The notes below the pieces were generated by a model. That model had not been told where the DNA came from, searched no databases, and saw only the letters and a list, made by a program, of their open reading frames with translations. A stretch of 64,000 nucleotides of DNA from Caballeronia glebae (lineage in GTDB: Bacteria; Pseudomonadota; Gammaproteobacteria; Burkholderiales; Burkholderiaceae). Positions 1-8,888 of the stretch are shown here, in pieces (the stretch's first letter is position 1; every line of letters begins with the position of its first letter). A program made the position numbers and the translations under genes. Location: contig NZ_FCOJ02000018.1 of assembly GCF_001545035.1 (NCBI RefSeq), positions 1 to 64,000 on the forward strand, in the 5' to 3' direction.

Positions 1-37
1 GCTTCACTGCTCGGATGCGGTCTTCGTACGAATACAT
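1..37 (-). mobile_element. IS3-family transposase OrfA, N-terminal 12 codons (cut by window edge)
   Basis: Reading leftward, an ATG at 37 follows an AGGAG box with 7-nt spacing and opens a frame MYSYEDRIRAVK that runs off the window. This start is characteristic of the first (HTH) open frame of IS3-family elements common in Burkholderiaceae. The terminal inverted repeat would lie somewhere in 60-130 but I cannot define it by eye. Only 12 codons are visible, so the family call rests on the start motif and the good ribosome-binding site. Confidence 0.6.
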
Positions 38-136
38 GGACTAGCTCCTGATAGTCCAAGAATTCCGCCGCACCCCCAACCCCGACATTTGTATCTGGCC
101 GTGACATTTACGGTATCTCGAGTCCGTACACTCAGT

Positions 137-1117
137 TCAGTTACTGCCGCCGAAGTCGGCAGCCTTATGCTGCGCCTGCGTCCGAATGTACTGCGCCAGC
201 GCCTTGACACCGGGCAATTTGCGGGTTCCTGCGTGCGTGACCAGCCATAGAGGCAGCACAGGCGCTTGGGACATGAACGGTATCCGCACAAGGTTCGCCG
301 AGCTGTTACCCACGATACACGCCAGCAGCGCGATACCTAACCCATTCTCAGCCGCAAGATAACCGAAGCCCAAGCTATCGGACGATATCGCCATGCATTC
401 GTGCGGCGCGAAACCATTCAACCAGACCGATGGCTCGAATCTGGCAAGCTTGCCGGACATCCCTATGAAGCGATGCTCCGCCAGATCGCGGTCACTTCCA
501 GGTAGCCCGTGTACGCGGACGTATTCCTTCGACGCATAGAGTCCAAATCCAACGCTGGCCACTCGTGTCGCATAAAGAGAGTCCGGACCTGGAGAACCGA
601 GCCGAAGTGCCACGTCCGCCTCGCTCTTGCCAAGGTCGATCGACTGATTGCTGATGATCAACTCGACTCTTGCGCCGGGGTTGGCCTCCAGAAAGCCAGG
701 CAACAGGCCGCAGATCCAGTATTGCCCGATGCCTTCGCTGGTGGACAGTCGAACTACGCCGGCGCCGATATCGGATGCTCCCGACGCCAGTCTATGAAGT
801 TCGACGATGCTCGTTTCGATGACTGATGCACGATCGCAAATATGTCGCCCGGCCTGGGTGAGGACCAGGCCACGTGTCGAACGCAGAAAGAGCGAGCAAC
901 CCAGCAGCCCTTCCAGTTCGGTGATCTTTCGACCAACCGTGGGCTCGCTGACCGCCAACCGCTCTGCCGCACCCGAGAGGCTGCCAGCCTCCGCTGCCGC
1001 GACGAAAAAACGGTACAAATCCCAATCGACCGCTCGTTCACGAAGCGGCCGCTTCGACGACGCAAGCGCCGCGCCTGCGGAATCGCTGCCGCCTGAACCG
1101 CCTGAAACTGATGACAT
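137..1117 (-). CDS. LysR-family transcriptional regulator
   Basis: About 326 residues. An N-terminal winged HTH (motif AAERLAVSEPTVGRKITELE) is followed by a substrate-binding domain of usual LysR length. The open frame extends to 1162, but I place the start at the internal ATG at 1117; the upstream 15 codons are atypical and neither start has a strong Shine-Dalgarno. It is followed on the same strand by nothing but the IS3 edge. It lies downstream of, and in the same direction as, the acyl-CoA ligase/crotonase genes, with an 83-140 bp gap. It may regulate them, but the usual divergent arrangement is absent. The effector is unknown. Confidence 0.85.
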   Translation of the reverse strand: MSSVSGGSGGSDSAGAALASSKRPLRERAVDWDLYRFFVAAAEAGSLSGAAERLAVSEPTVGRKITELEGLLGCSLFLRSTRGLVLTQAGRHICDRASVIETSIVELHRLASGASDIGAGVVRLSTSEGIGQYWICGLLPGFLEANPGARVELIISNQSIDLGKSEADVALRLGSPGPDSLYATRVASVGFGLYASKEYVRVHGLPGSDRDLAEHRFIGMSGKLARFEPSVWLNGFAPHECMAISSDSLGFGYLAAENGLGIALLACIVGNSSANLVRIPFMSQAPVLPLWLVTHAGTRKLPGVKALAQYIRTQAQHKAADFGGSN

Positions 1118-1245
1118 GGATCGTTGTTCCCGATTGCACCTCGCCCCCGGAGCTGACGTCACCGGCTGCCTGTCGACCGACTAACGCATGCGCCGGCACG
1201 GAACCCTCCTTTCCGTGCCGGGCAAGTGCTCAGAGAGATATTCTT

Positions 1246-2880
1246 TCACCTTTCAGGAAACGATGTGACGCTGGTCAGGATGTCTTGCGCGTCTTGCCTC
1301 AGCTTGCGTTTGTCGATTTTCCCGGCCAAATTTCGCGGCAGCGCTCCGATCAATGCGATCCGCCTCGGGACCTTGTAGTCAATCAGCTTCTCGCGGCAAA
1401 ACTGCACCAACTCCTGGACGTCAACGCCTGCTTCATCCCTGACCACCGCGAACGCAAAGACGTCTTCCCCAAGTTTCGGATGTGGCACCGCAATGACTGC
1501 CGCATCCTTCACGGCCTTGTGCTGAAGTAGAACGTTCTCGACCTCCACCGATCCGACCTTGTGCCCTCCTCTTACGATCATGTCTTTTGAACGATCGACG
1601 TGAAAGTAGTAGCCGTTGTCATCCCTGTACCCAATATCACCCGTGTGAAGCCATCCCCCCGACAAGGCACTCGCGGTTGCCTCGGGATCCCGGTGATAAC
1701 CCTTCATCACACTGGGTCCACGAATGAGAATCTGTCCCCGTGTTCCCGGTTCGACATCGGCATCCTTCTCATCCACGATCCTCATCTGGCTCAAGACAGG
1801 CTTCCCGATCGAACCGTGATGCTCCGCAAACTCATCGGGAGACAGATAGGATCCAACCGTTGCGGACTCGGTCATTCCATAGATCTGCCCCAATTTGATC
1901 CACGGAAACACCTTGTTGACGCGCTCCAGTGTGGATACGGTAATCGGCGCAGAGCCGAAACAGAACAGCCTGACCGTATCGAGTGAATGTCGCTCTGGCA
2001 CGAACTGCTCCGTCATGAAGATGATGATTGACGGCACCACCGCCAGCACCGTGGTCCCTTCAGCGCTAACCCGTGCGAACGTTACCTCCGCGTCGAAGGG
2101 CGGATCAATGATCAACGTCGCGCCGGCAAAGAAGGGACCCATGCGCGAGACGAACGCCCCGGCACTCGTGGTGAGCGGAATGGGCGTTTGCACGATGTCA
2201 TCGGCACGGATGCCCCACCCCCTGGCCATTGCAGCGCCACCGGCGACGCTGTTCGCGTGTGACAGCACGACCGCCTTCGGTTTTCCGGTCGTGCCCGACG
2301 TCATGACGATATAGGCGTCATCTGACGGCTTGGGGCGGGGATGGGATGCTCCCAAAGCCCGCTTTGGCGCAAGGAGCAGTTGCCAGTCAAGGATGCCCGT
2401 CTCGCCTTGCCTATGAACTTCGAAAATCGGTCCCAGTGCCGGCAACTGCGAACCCAATGCACGAATCTCTGCGACGACTTCTTTCCCGGCAACGACCGCC
2501 CGGCATTCGGTCAGATCCAGCGCGTGCCGCAATTCGTCGCGCTTCGAGCCGGGATTGATCAGGACCGCGACCGCACCTAGGCGCGCGCACGCGAGTTCCG
2601 TGAGCACGAATTCATAGGCTGCGGCGTTGCCGAGCACGATGGCGATGCGATCGCCCGGTACGATGCCGTGGTCGCGCAGTCCAGCCGCCACGTCCTCGGC
2701 CCGACTGGTGAGTTGCTCGTATGTCAGCCGCTTGATCGTGCCATCGAGCGAGCATGCAACGAGCGCGAGCTTGTGCGGCTGCCGGCTCGCATGCCCCCAA
2801 ATGATCTCGACCGTCGTTTCCCACTCAATGTCCTCGGGCAACGGCACAACAGCGTCATGCGGGTTGTCTTGGGTAGCCAT
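1246..2880 (-). CDS. AMP-forming acyl-CoA ligase (class I adenylate-forming)
   Basis: 544 residues, normal for the family. The nucleotide-binding loop TSGTTGKPKAV lies around residue 195, followed by YGMTES, the HTGDIGY motif and the C-terminal catalytic lysine region LAGKIDKRKL. It activates a carboxylic acid to its CoA thioester via an acyl-AMP. The start is the ATG at 2880, which overlaps the TGA of the upstream crotonase gene (TGATG), so the two are translationally coupled. With two crotonase-fold enzymes just upstream it forms a small side-chain degradation operon, perhaps for a phenylpropanoid or branched acid. The substrate cannot be read from the sequence. Confidence 0.9.
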   Translation of the reverse strand: MATQDNPHDAVVPLPEDIEWETTVEIIWGHASRQPHKLALVACSLDGTIKRLTYEQLTSRAEDVAAGLRDHGIVPGDRIAIVLGNAAAYEFVLTELACARLGAVAVLINPGSKRDELRHALDLTECRAVVAGKEVVAEIRALGSQLPALGPIFEVHRQGETGILDWQLLLAPKRALGASHPRPKPSDDAYIVMTSGTTGKPKAVVLSHANSVAGGAAMARGWGIRADDIVQTPIPLTTSAGAFVSRMGPFFAGATLIIDPPFDAEVTFARVSAEGTTVLAVVPSIIIFMTEQFVPERHSLDTVRLFCFGSAPITVSTLERVNKVFPWIKLGQIYGMTESATVGSYLSPDEFAEHHGSIGKPVLSQMRIVDEKDADVEPGTRGQILIRGPSVMKGYHRDPEATASALSGGWLHTGDIGYRDDNGYYFHVDRSKDMIVRGGHKVGSVEVENVLLQHKAVKDAAVIAVPHPKLGEDVFAFAVVRDEAGVDVQELVQFCREKLIDYKVPRRIALIGALPRNLAGKIDKRKLRQDAQDILTSVTSFPER

Positions 2881-3677
2881 CACGACGCCTTGTTGAAAAC
2901 GGGTTTGCGCTTGCTGCGAAATGCGGCAACGGCCTCGCGGTGGTCTTCCGTGTAGTTAGTCAGCAGTTCATACCCGAGACTCGCGTCGAGAATCGAAGAG
3001 GCAAGCTGCTTCAAGCCGATGTTGACCGACGCCTTGGTCCATCGAATCGCCTGACGCGCTCCAGCATGCAGTCGGTCTACGAATTCGTCGACACGCGCGT
3101 CGAGTTCGGCCGCGGGAACGACATGGTTGATCAGCCCCATCCGTGCCGCGTCCGATGCGGGGATCAGGTCTCCCGTCATGAGATATTCCTTGGCGCGGGC
3201 ATAACCGATCAGCTGCGGCCAGATTACGGCGCCGCCGTCGCCGGCGACGAATCCCACGCTGACGTGCGGATCGCCAAACTTTGCGCTGTCTTGCGCGAAG
3301 ATGACGTCGCAGAACAGCGCGAGGGTCGCGCCGAGGCCCACCGCTGCGCCATTGACCTTGGCGATGATCGGCTTGTCGCATTCGAGCATCGACATGATGA
3401 TGCGACGCGCGTCTGTTCCTGCTTTGTGATATTCGGCAGGAACGTCGATCATTTCCTGCAACCAGTCGAAATCGCCGCCTGCACAGAAAGCGCGTCCCGC
3501 ACCCGTCAGAATGATGATGTCGGATTGCTCATCGCGTGCGGCATCGAAGAAAACGCGGCTCAGCTCTTCGTGCAAGACGCCGTCGACCGCGTTGAGCGCT
3601 TCGGGCCTGTTGAGCGCAATGGTGAGAATGCGGCCCCGGCGGGAAAAGGAAAGGTTCTTGTACGCTTCGAAGTTCAT
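2880..3677 (-). CDS. Enoyl-CoA hydratase/isomerase family protein lacking both catalytic glutamates
   Basis: 265 residues with the crotonase fold: oxyanion-hole segment GRAFCAGGDFDWL, then GAAVGLGATLALFCD and VAGDGGAVIWP. At the two positions where rat enoyl-CoA hydratase has Glu144 (GGGCE) and Glu164 (QPE), this protein has Thr (GLGAT) and His (GDPH). A classical hydratase reaction is therefore doubtful; isomerase, hydrolase or lyase chemistry is possible. The start ATG has a GGAG box six bases upstream. It is coupled to the CoA ligase gene. Confidence 0.85.
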   Translation of the reverse strand: MNFEAYKNLSFSRRGRILTIALNRPEALNAVDGVLHEELSRVFFDAARDEQSDIIILTGAGRAFCAGGDFDWLQEMIDVPAEYHKAGTDARRIIMSMLECDKPIIAKVNGAAVGLGATLALFCDVIFAQDSAKFGDPHVSVGFVAGDGGAVIWPQLIGYARAKEYLMTGDLIPASDAARMGLINHVVPAAELDARVDEFVDRLHAGARQAIRWTKASVNIGLKQLASSILDASLGYELLTNYTEDHREAVAAFRSKRKPVFNKAS

Positions 3678-3728
3678 TTGTGTCTCCAGGATATAGGAAG
3701 TCGTTGCAGTGTATTCAAGGTGTCCTGA

Positions 3729-4514
3729 CTATCTACCTATGAATTTCGCGCGTTCCGTGAGGCTGCGAACACCGTGCTCGACAATTACATCGACGGCATG
3801 TTGCATGTCGGTCGACTCGAACAGCGGCGTGGCAACGTCGAGGAGATGCTGGTCCGCTTCGTCGAGCCCCGCAGTGAGGTACTTCCTGATAAGTTCCTTG
3901 CCGACCGCATGCGACGCGGTTGGGCCGGCCGCGAGAACCCTGGCGTATTTCATGACTTCGTCGTGCAGCTGGTCATCGGGAACGACACGGTTCACGATGT
4001 TCCAGCGCTCGAGCGTGCGCGCGTCATACTGCGCGCCGCTGAAGACCATTTCCCTGGCGCGCGCTGCACCGGCCCGCGCAGTGATTCGTTGAATCCCGCC
4101 GAGCAGCGTGCTCGTGCCGATCATCGCTTCCGTTTGCCCCAGTCGTGCCGACTCGCCCGCCCAGATGAGGTCACAGGCAAGCGCCAATTCCATTCCCGCG
4201 GCCAGACACAGCCCCTGTACCGCTGCGATCGTGGGGAAAGGCAGCGTTTCGAGCTTTCTGATGACCGGCAGGTACAGATCGAACATCTCGCGTGCGGCCT
4301 TGGTCGACACGCCACGGAAGATCTTCACGTCGGCTCCGCCGGAGAAGTAAGGGCCTTCGGCACGTACGACCAACGCGCGAATCGATGACTGGTACGCGGC
4401 GTCAACCGCCGTCTTCCAGTCTGCGAGGAGTTCTCGGTCCCACAGGTTGAGCGGGGGATTGTTCAGCGTCAGGACGCCAACATCACCGTCTCGGGAAAAA
4501 CTAACCACTGCCAT
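3729..4514 (-). CDS. Enoyl-CoA hydratase/isomerase family protein (canonical active site)
   Basis: 261 residues. The start is the second of two adjacent ATGs (4514), spaced six bases from AGGAG; the frame extends to 4598 but without a good site. It keeps both crotonase glutamates: AAGMELALACD and GQTEAMIG. This makes it a plausible syn-hydratase acting on an enoyl-CoA made with the ligase downstream. It is the first gene of the leftward operon with the other crotonase (51-bp gap) and the CoA ligase. Confidence 0.85.
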   Translation of the reverse strand: MAVVSFSRDGDVGVLTLNNPPLNLWDRELLADWKTAVDAAYQSSIRALVVRAEGPYFSGGADVKIFRGVSTKAAREMFDLYLPVIRKLETLPFPTIAAVQGLCLAAGMELALACDLIWAGESARLGQTEAMIGTSTLLGGIQRITARAGAARAREMVFSGAQYDARTLERWNIVNRVVPDDQLHDEVMKYARVLAAGPTASHAVGKELIRKYLTAGLDEADQHLLDVATPLFESTDMQHAVDVIVEHGVRSLTERAKFIGR

Positions 4515-4973
4515 CATCGTCTCCTGAATTGGCTTACGGGGTACGGATGATGTTATCGGGGCAGCCCCGCCACAAGAACGCTCACCGGCGCAGGACACCT
4601 GTACATTTATGAACAGCCCCGCTTTGTCAGTTGCGATTGCGTTCGCAGCGTCGCAGAAAGGATCGGCTCAATCATCTCCAGCTCCTTAGCTCAAAAGCTT
4701 TCTCAACGGCTTCAGTGGGCCTATTGGAAGGAACGAGATTGTCATCAACTGCGCTTTTCCCAAGGGAAGCGCCTGGAGCGATGATTGATGACGAGCGCGC
4801 CTGGCCGGGAGATCGCGCAGATGGGGTATCAGACCTGCCCGTGCTCGAAGGCGCTGAAGAGCGACATCGACGTGACGATCGCGGTGGTCTGACGCTTCAC
4901 CGGCTTCGCTGCGGCGCCGAAGACGCCCGCGTTAGACTTGGCGCTTCACCGAATCCGCGAACGCCGAGCCGAC
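4515..4973. other. Intergenic region between divergent crotonase and LysR genes
   Basis: 459 bp holding the promoters of the leftward crotonase operon and the rightward LysR gene. Part of it, about 4785-4892 on the + strand, has a frame with strongly GC-ending codons ending at TGA 4890. It reads ...MGYQTCPCSKALKSDIDV. This may be the 3' scrap of a lost gene; I do not recognise it. No clear operator could be picked out by eye. Confidence 0.35.
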
Positions 4974-5897
4974 ATGGACCGAATCGACGCGATGAAAGTC
5001 TTCATCGCCACGCTGGACGAAGGCAGCCTGGCGGCCGCGGGGCGGCGGCTCGGCCGCTCGCCCGCCGCCGTCAGCCGCGCGATCGCGTTTCTCGAAGAAC
5101 ACACCGGCACGGCGCTGCTGCATAGGACGACCCGCACGATCAAGCTTTCCGACGCCGGCGAGCGCTATGCCGCCGCGTGTCGCCGCATCCTCACCGATCT
5201 CGAAGAAGCAGACCTGTTGATCGCTCACGAGCGTTCCGCGCCGCGCGGGCTGCTGACGATCACCGCGCCCGTCGCCGCCGGCGAAGACCTGCTGCGGCCG
5301 ATGCTCGACGACTTCATCGCGCGCTTTCCCGCCGTTTCCGTGCGCCTGCAACTGCTCGACCGGCCCGTCAGCCTGATCGACGAAGGCATCGATGTCGCAT
5401 TGCGCATCGCGCATCTGTCGGATTCGACGCTGGTGGCGATTCCCGTCGGCGAAGTGCGGCGCGTGGTGGCTGCGTCGCCGGATTATCTGGCGACGCATCC
5501 GCCGATCCGCCAGCCCGCCGATCTCGCGCAGCATCGGGTCATCTCGATGACGCATTTCGGCCTCGATTCGTGGAGTTTCCCGACCGCGAGCGGCTCGGCG
5601 ATTCCGCAGGTCGTGCAGTTCGCGCCGCGTTTCATCGTCAACACGGTGCGGGCGGCGGTCGCGTCCGCGGTGGACGGGCATGGGCTGACGCGGCTGTTTT
5701 CCTACCACGTCGCGAAGGAAGTGAAGGACGCGACGCTGCGGATCGTGCTCACCGACAGCGAGCACGCGCCGCTGCCGGTGCATCTGCTGACGCCGCACGG
5801 GCGTCTTTCCGTGCCGAAGGTGCGTGCCTTCGTCGATTTCGCCACGCCGCGTCTGCGCCATCTGTTCGCCGAATTGCAGCTCGATTCGACCGGATAG
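4974..5897 (+). CDS. LysR-family transcriptional regulator
   Basis: 307 residues. The start MDRIDAMKVF at 4974 matches the usual LysR beginning, followed by the HTH (AAAGRRLGRSPAAVSRAIAF) and a full substrate-binding domain. The frame is open to 4938 but that extension is not LysR-like. It lies 108 bp upstream of two MFS transporter genes on the same strand, so it probably controls them or is co-transcribed. Confidence 0.9.
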   Translation: MDRIDAMKVFIATLDEGSLAAAGRRLGRSPAAVSRAIAFLEEHTGTALLHRTTRTIKLSDAGERYAAACRRILTDLEEADLLIAHERSAPRGLLTITAPVAAGEDLLRPMLDDFIARFPAVSVRLQLLDRPVSLIDEGIDVALRIAHLSDSTLVAIPVGEVRRVVAASPDYLATHPPIRQPADLAQHRVISMTHFGLDSWSFPTASGSAIPQVVQFAPRFIVNTVRAAVASAVDGHGLTRLFSYHVAKEVKDATLRIVLTDSEHAPLPVHLLTPHGRLSVPKVRAFVDFATPRLRHLFAELQLDSTG

Positions 5898-6005
5898 CGG
5901 AAGAGTATCTTCCGGATCGCGCGGATTCTCTCGAAGATCGATCGAATTTAGACTTCGTTCATCGAAGGGGCGCGCCCGGCGCGCCCGACGCGGCACGGAG
6001 GCGGC

Positions 6006-7202
6006 ATGCGACACGCGGTCATCAATCGAAGGGAACATGGTGCGTTCCAGGTGTGGCGCGGCGTGCTCGCCGGCGCCAGCGCGAGTCTGGTCGGCATCGG
6101 GCTGGCGCGCTTCGCCTACACGCCGCTCCTGCCGGCTATCATCGGCGCGCACTGGTTTCCGGCCTCGACGGCGGCGTATCTCGGCGCGGCCAATCTCGGC
6201 GGTTATCTTGCCGGCGCGCTCACGGCCGGATGGCTGGCCAGACACGCGCGCGCCGCGACGGTTTTGCGCGCGATGATGGTCGCCGCCACCCTCGCCTTCG
6301 TCGCGTGTGCGTTTCCTGTCTCGTTCCTGTGGTTCTTTGTGTGGCGCTTTCTGTCGGGCGTCGCGGGCGGCGCGCTGATGGTGCTCGCCGCGCCGACGGT
6401 CCTCGCGCATGTCGCGCCATCCAGACGCGGCTTCGCCGGCGGCGTGATCTTTAGCGGCATCGGCCTCGGCATCGCCGCCTCGGGGACGATCGTGCCGCTG
6501 CTGCTGCGTCAGGGGCTTACGCAGACGTGGATCGCTCTGGCGCTCGTGTCGCTGCTGCTGACGCTAGTCGCGTGGAATGGATGGCCGGCGCAGGACGCGC
6601 CGCTTCCCGCGCCCGTGAAGGCCCACGCAAAGGCGTCGGCGCCGCTCGCGCTGCGCGCGCTGTTCGCGGAATACGCGCTGAACGCGGTCGGTCTGGTGCC
6701 GCACATGATCTTTCTCGTCGATTTTGTCGCGCGCGGTCTCGGCAAGGGCGTCGACGCGGGCGCGGAGTTCTGGACGCTGTACGGGCTCGGCGCGATCGCG
6801 GGTCCGCTGCTGGCCGGCCATCTCGCCGATCGCACCGGGTTCGGGCCGGCGTTGCGCGTCGCCTTTCTGCTTCAGTTGATCGCGGTCGCGATTCCTGCGG
6901 TGACGTCGAATGCGGGGCTGCTGATGGTATCGAGCGTGGTGGTCGGCGCATTCACGCCGGGCATCGTGCCGCTCGTGCTGGGACGCGTGAACGAACTGCT
7001 GGCGCATCATCCGGCAGCGCAAAAGGGCGCGTGGAGCCGCGCGACGACCGGCTTCGCCGTATTGCAGGCGCTCGCCGCTTACGGGCTCTCGTTCCTGTTC
7101 TCGAGCAGCGGCGGCGACTACCGGATGTTGTTCGCGATCGGCGTGGCGGCGCTCATGCTCGCGCTCGCCGTCGATCTGTCTGTCGCGTTGAGGTCGAAAT
7201 GA
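6006..7202 (+). CDS. YbfB/YjiJ-family MFS transporter
   Basis: 398 residues, about 12 hydrophobic helices. The opening WRGVLAGASASLVGIGLARFAYTPLLPAI is typical of the YbfB/YjiJ group of the major facilitator superfamily (inner membrane). The substrate is unknown. Its TGA overlaps the ATG of the next MFS gene (ATGA), so the two transporters are co-translated. The LysR gene upstream is the likely regulator. Confidence 0.88.
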   Translation: MRHAVINRREHGAFQVWRGVLAGASASLVGIGLARFAYTPLLPAIIGAHWFPASTAAYLGAANLGGYLAGALTAGWLARHARAATVLRAMMVAATLAFVACAFPVSFLWFFVWRFLSGVAGGALMVLAAPTVLAHVAPSRRGFAGGVIFSGIGLGIAASGTIVPLLLRQGLTQTWIALALVSLLLTLVAWNGWPAQDAPLPAPVKAHAKASAPLALRALFAEYALNAVGLVPHMIFLVDFVARGLGKGVDAGAEFWTLYGLGAIAGPLLAGHLADRTGFGPALRVAFLLQLIAVAIPAVTSNAGLLMVSSVVVGAFTPGIVPLVLGRVNELLAHHPAAQKGAWSRATTGFAVLQALAAYGLSFLFSSSGGDYRMLFAIGVAALMLALAVDLSVALRSK

Positions 7203-8443
7203 GCCAGATCATGCAAGCCGCCATACCCCTCGGCTATGCCGAACGCAACCAGCAATACTGGCGGCGCAATCTTGCCGTCGCCGTGTTCGGCTCGTTCACG
7301 ACGCTCGTGAGTCTGAGCATGTTGCTGCCGTTCCTGCCGCTCTATGTGCGGCAGCTCGGCGTCGAATCGCAGGCAGCGGTGATCGAATGGTCCGGTGTCG
7401 CGTTCAGCGCGACGTTTCTCGGCACCGCTGTCACCGCGCCGCTGTGGGGACGGCTCGCCGACCGCTACGGCCGCAAGCCGATGCTGATGCGCGCGGCCGT
7501 CGGCATGGCCATCGTGATGTCGCTGATCGGCGTCGCGCATACCGTGCATCAGTTGGTCGCTCTGCGGCTGCTGGCGGGGCTGGTGGGCGGCTACGCGTCG
7601 GCCTCGACGGTAATGATCGGCACGCAGGCGCCGCGCGAGCGCGCGGGCTGGGCGCTGGGCATCTTGTCGACGGGCGCGCTCGCCGGCAATCTCGCCGGGC
7701 CGTTGATCGGCGGGCTGCTGCCGGGCCTGATCGGCATTCGCGGCACGTTCTTCGCGGGCGCGGGAATGATCGCCGTGGCCGCCTTGCTGACCATCCTGCT
7801 CGTGAAGGAAGACTTTCACCCGGACGATGTGAAGAAGCGCACCGCGCACACGGCTTCGACGCCGGCGCATCGCACCAACTATGCGGTGGTCGGGGCGCTG
7901 CTCGCCACCGCGATGATGGTCCTGCTCGCCAACATGTCGATCGAGCCGATCATCACGGTCTATATCGGCAGCCTCGGCGTGCCGGGCGACCACGTCGCGC
8001 GCATCGCCGGCGTGGTGATGGCGTGCTCCGCGCTCGGCAGCATGCTGACGGCGGCGCGGCTCGGCGCGCTGGCGGATCGCATCGGCGGCTGGAACGTGAT
8101 CGTCGGATGCCTCGTGCTTACCGGCATTGCGATGATTCCGCAGGCGTTCGTGCATCAGTGGTGGCAGCTCGCCGCGTTGCGCGTGCTGATGGGCATGACG
8201 CTCGCTGGCCTGCTGCCGTCGATCGCGAAGCTCGCGCGCGGCGCCGTCGATGAAAGCCACAGCGGCACCATGCTCGGCTATCTGCAATCCGCGCAGTTCA
8301 GCGGTCAGGTGATCGGCCCGCTGATCGGCGGACAGATCGGCGTGATGCTCGGGCTGCACTCGGTGTTCTTCGCGACGGGCACGCTGCTGATCGCCTGCGC
8401 CGGGCTCGCGCGTCTGGCGCAATGTCGGGCGCGCACGCGCTGA
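7199..8443 (+). CDS. MFS transporter, MdtG-like drug exporter
   Basis: 414 residues from the ATG at 7199, which overlaps the previous stop by four bases; the same frame is open much further upstream but only inside the preceding gene. The layout matches E. coli MdtG: a short cytoplasmic start, LPFLPLYVRQLGV in helix 1-2, the MFS motif A WGRLADRYGRKP, and 12 predicted helices. It is probably an inner-membrane proton-driven exporter of toxic compounds. The pairing with a YbfB-type carrier suggests a paired resistance or export unit. Confidence 0.85.
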   Translation: MSQIMQAAIPLGYAERNQQYWRRNLAVAVFGSFTTLVSLSMLLPFLPLYVRQLGVESQAAVIEWSGVAFSATFLGTAVTAPLWGRLADRYGRKPMLMRAAVGMAIVMSLIGVAHTVHQLVALRLLAGLVGGYASASTVMIGTQAPRERAGWALGILSTGALAGNLAGPLIGGLLPGLIGIRGTFFAGAGMIAVAALLTILLVKEDFHPDDVKKRTAHTASTPAHRTNYAVVGALLATAMMVLLANMSIEPIITVYIGSLGVPGDHVARIAGVVMACSALGSMLTAARLGALADRIGGWNVIVGCLVLTGIAMIPQAFVHQWWQLAALRVLMGMTLAGLLPSIAKLARGAVDESHSGTMLGYLQSAQFSGQVIGPLIGGQIGVMLGLHSVFFATGTLLIACAGLARLAQCRARTR

Positions 8444-8511
8444 ACCCGATGCCTGTCTTAGTCCCGCTTAAGGCTGACGTCCTACGGTAACGGGCTCTTT
8501 CGCCTGCCGCT

Positions 8512-8537
8512 GCCTTATGCCGTTGCCTTATGCCGTT
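8512..8537. repeat. Perfect 13-bp tandem duplication
   Basis: The unit GCCTTATGCCGTT occurs twice head to tail in the short gap between the MFS gene and the IS6 remnant. It is probably a replication-slippage or excision scar. Confidence 0.6.
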
Positions 8538-8579
8538 GCAACCATTGCCACTCTCTCGCATGACGCGTCCCTGATGGCG

Positions 8580-8777
8580 TCATGCGGTTTTATCGCGGTA
8601 AGGATTGGTGGCGAACAAGCGACAGTATAAGTAGGTGTATCCGATGCAGCGGTCTTGCATTTGGCCCCTGCCGATCATGTGCATGAGCTCGATGCCGCTC
8701 AACAAGATGCGGGCGCAATGAAAATTCTTGAAGCCGAGAATCGTCCGCATGAGTCGCGTGATCGCCCGATAAGTGCG
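8580..8777 (-). pseudogene. IS6-family transposase, C-terminal remnant
   Basis: Read leftward in the frame ending at TGA 8582-8580, the translation gives YRAITRLMRTILGFKNF followed by HCARILLSGIELMHMI and GRGQM. This is the end of the DDE domain of IS6-family transposases (typically HRAIKR..RPMLGFK.F..A......GIE.MHMI.KGQ). There is no start codon and the rest of the element is missing. It is fused at its upstream side to the truncated gene at 8774-8854, in a different frame. Confidence 0.7.
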
Positions 8778-8854
8778 TGTTCCGCATCTGGATCGCCAGT
8801 TGCCGACGCATGCCAGTGAGCATCCAGCGCGTGACGGATTACTTCCTTCGACAT
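8774..8854 (-). pseudogene. NTF2/SnoaL-like protein, 5' fragment truncated by the IS6 remnant
   Basis: An ATG at 8854 with a strong GGAGG box six bases upstream starts MSKEVIRHALDAHW...GDPDAEHA, about 27 codons. This resembles the first helix of NTF2-like (SnoaL) proteins common in Burkholderiaceae. After Ala27 the frame enters the IS6 remnant and stops. The intact ribosome-binding site suggests a recently living gene cut by an insertion and deletion event. Confidence 0.6.
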
Positions 8855-8888
8855 CGATTGCCTCCGGGATACGGTTTGGGATGCAACA

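Noticed and set aside
5969..5985. Two adjacent GGCGCGCC palindromes between LysR and MFS genes
   Set aside because: GC-only sequence expected in this genome; could form a hairpin but sits in the leader of a co-oriented gene with no other support.
4932..6410. Long open frame (492 codons) on the minus strand
   Set aside because: Arg/Glu/His-rich antisense shadow of the LysR and MFS genes, caused by high GC; no domain pattern.
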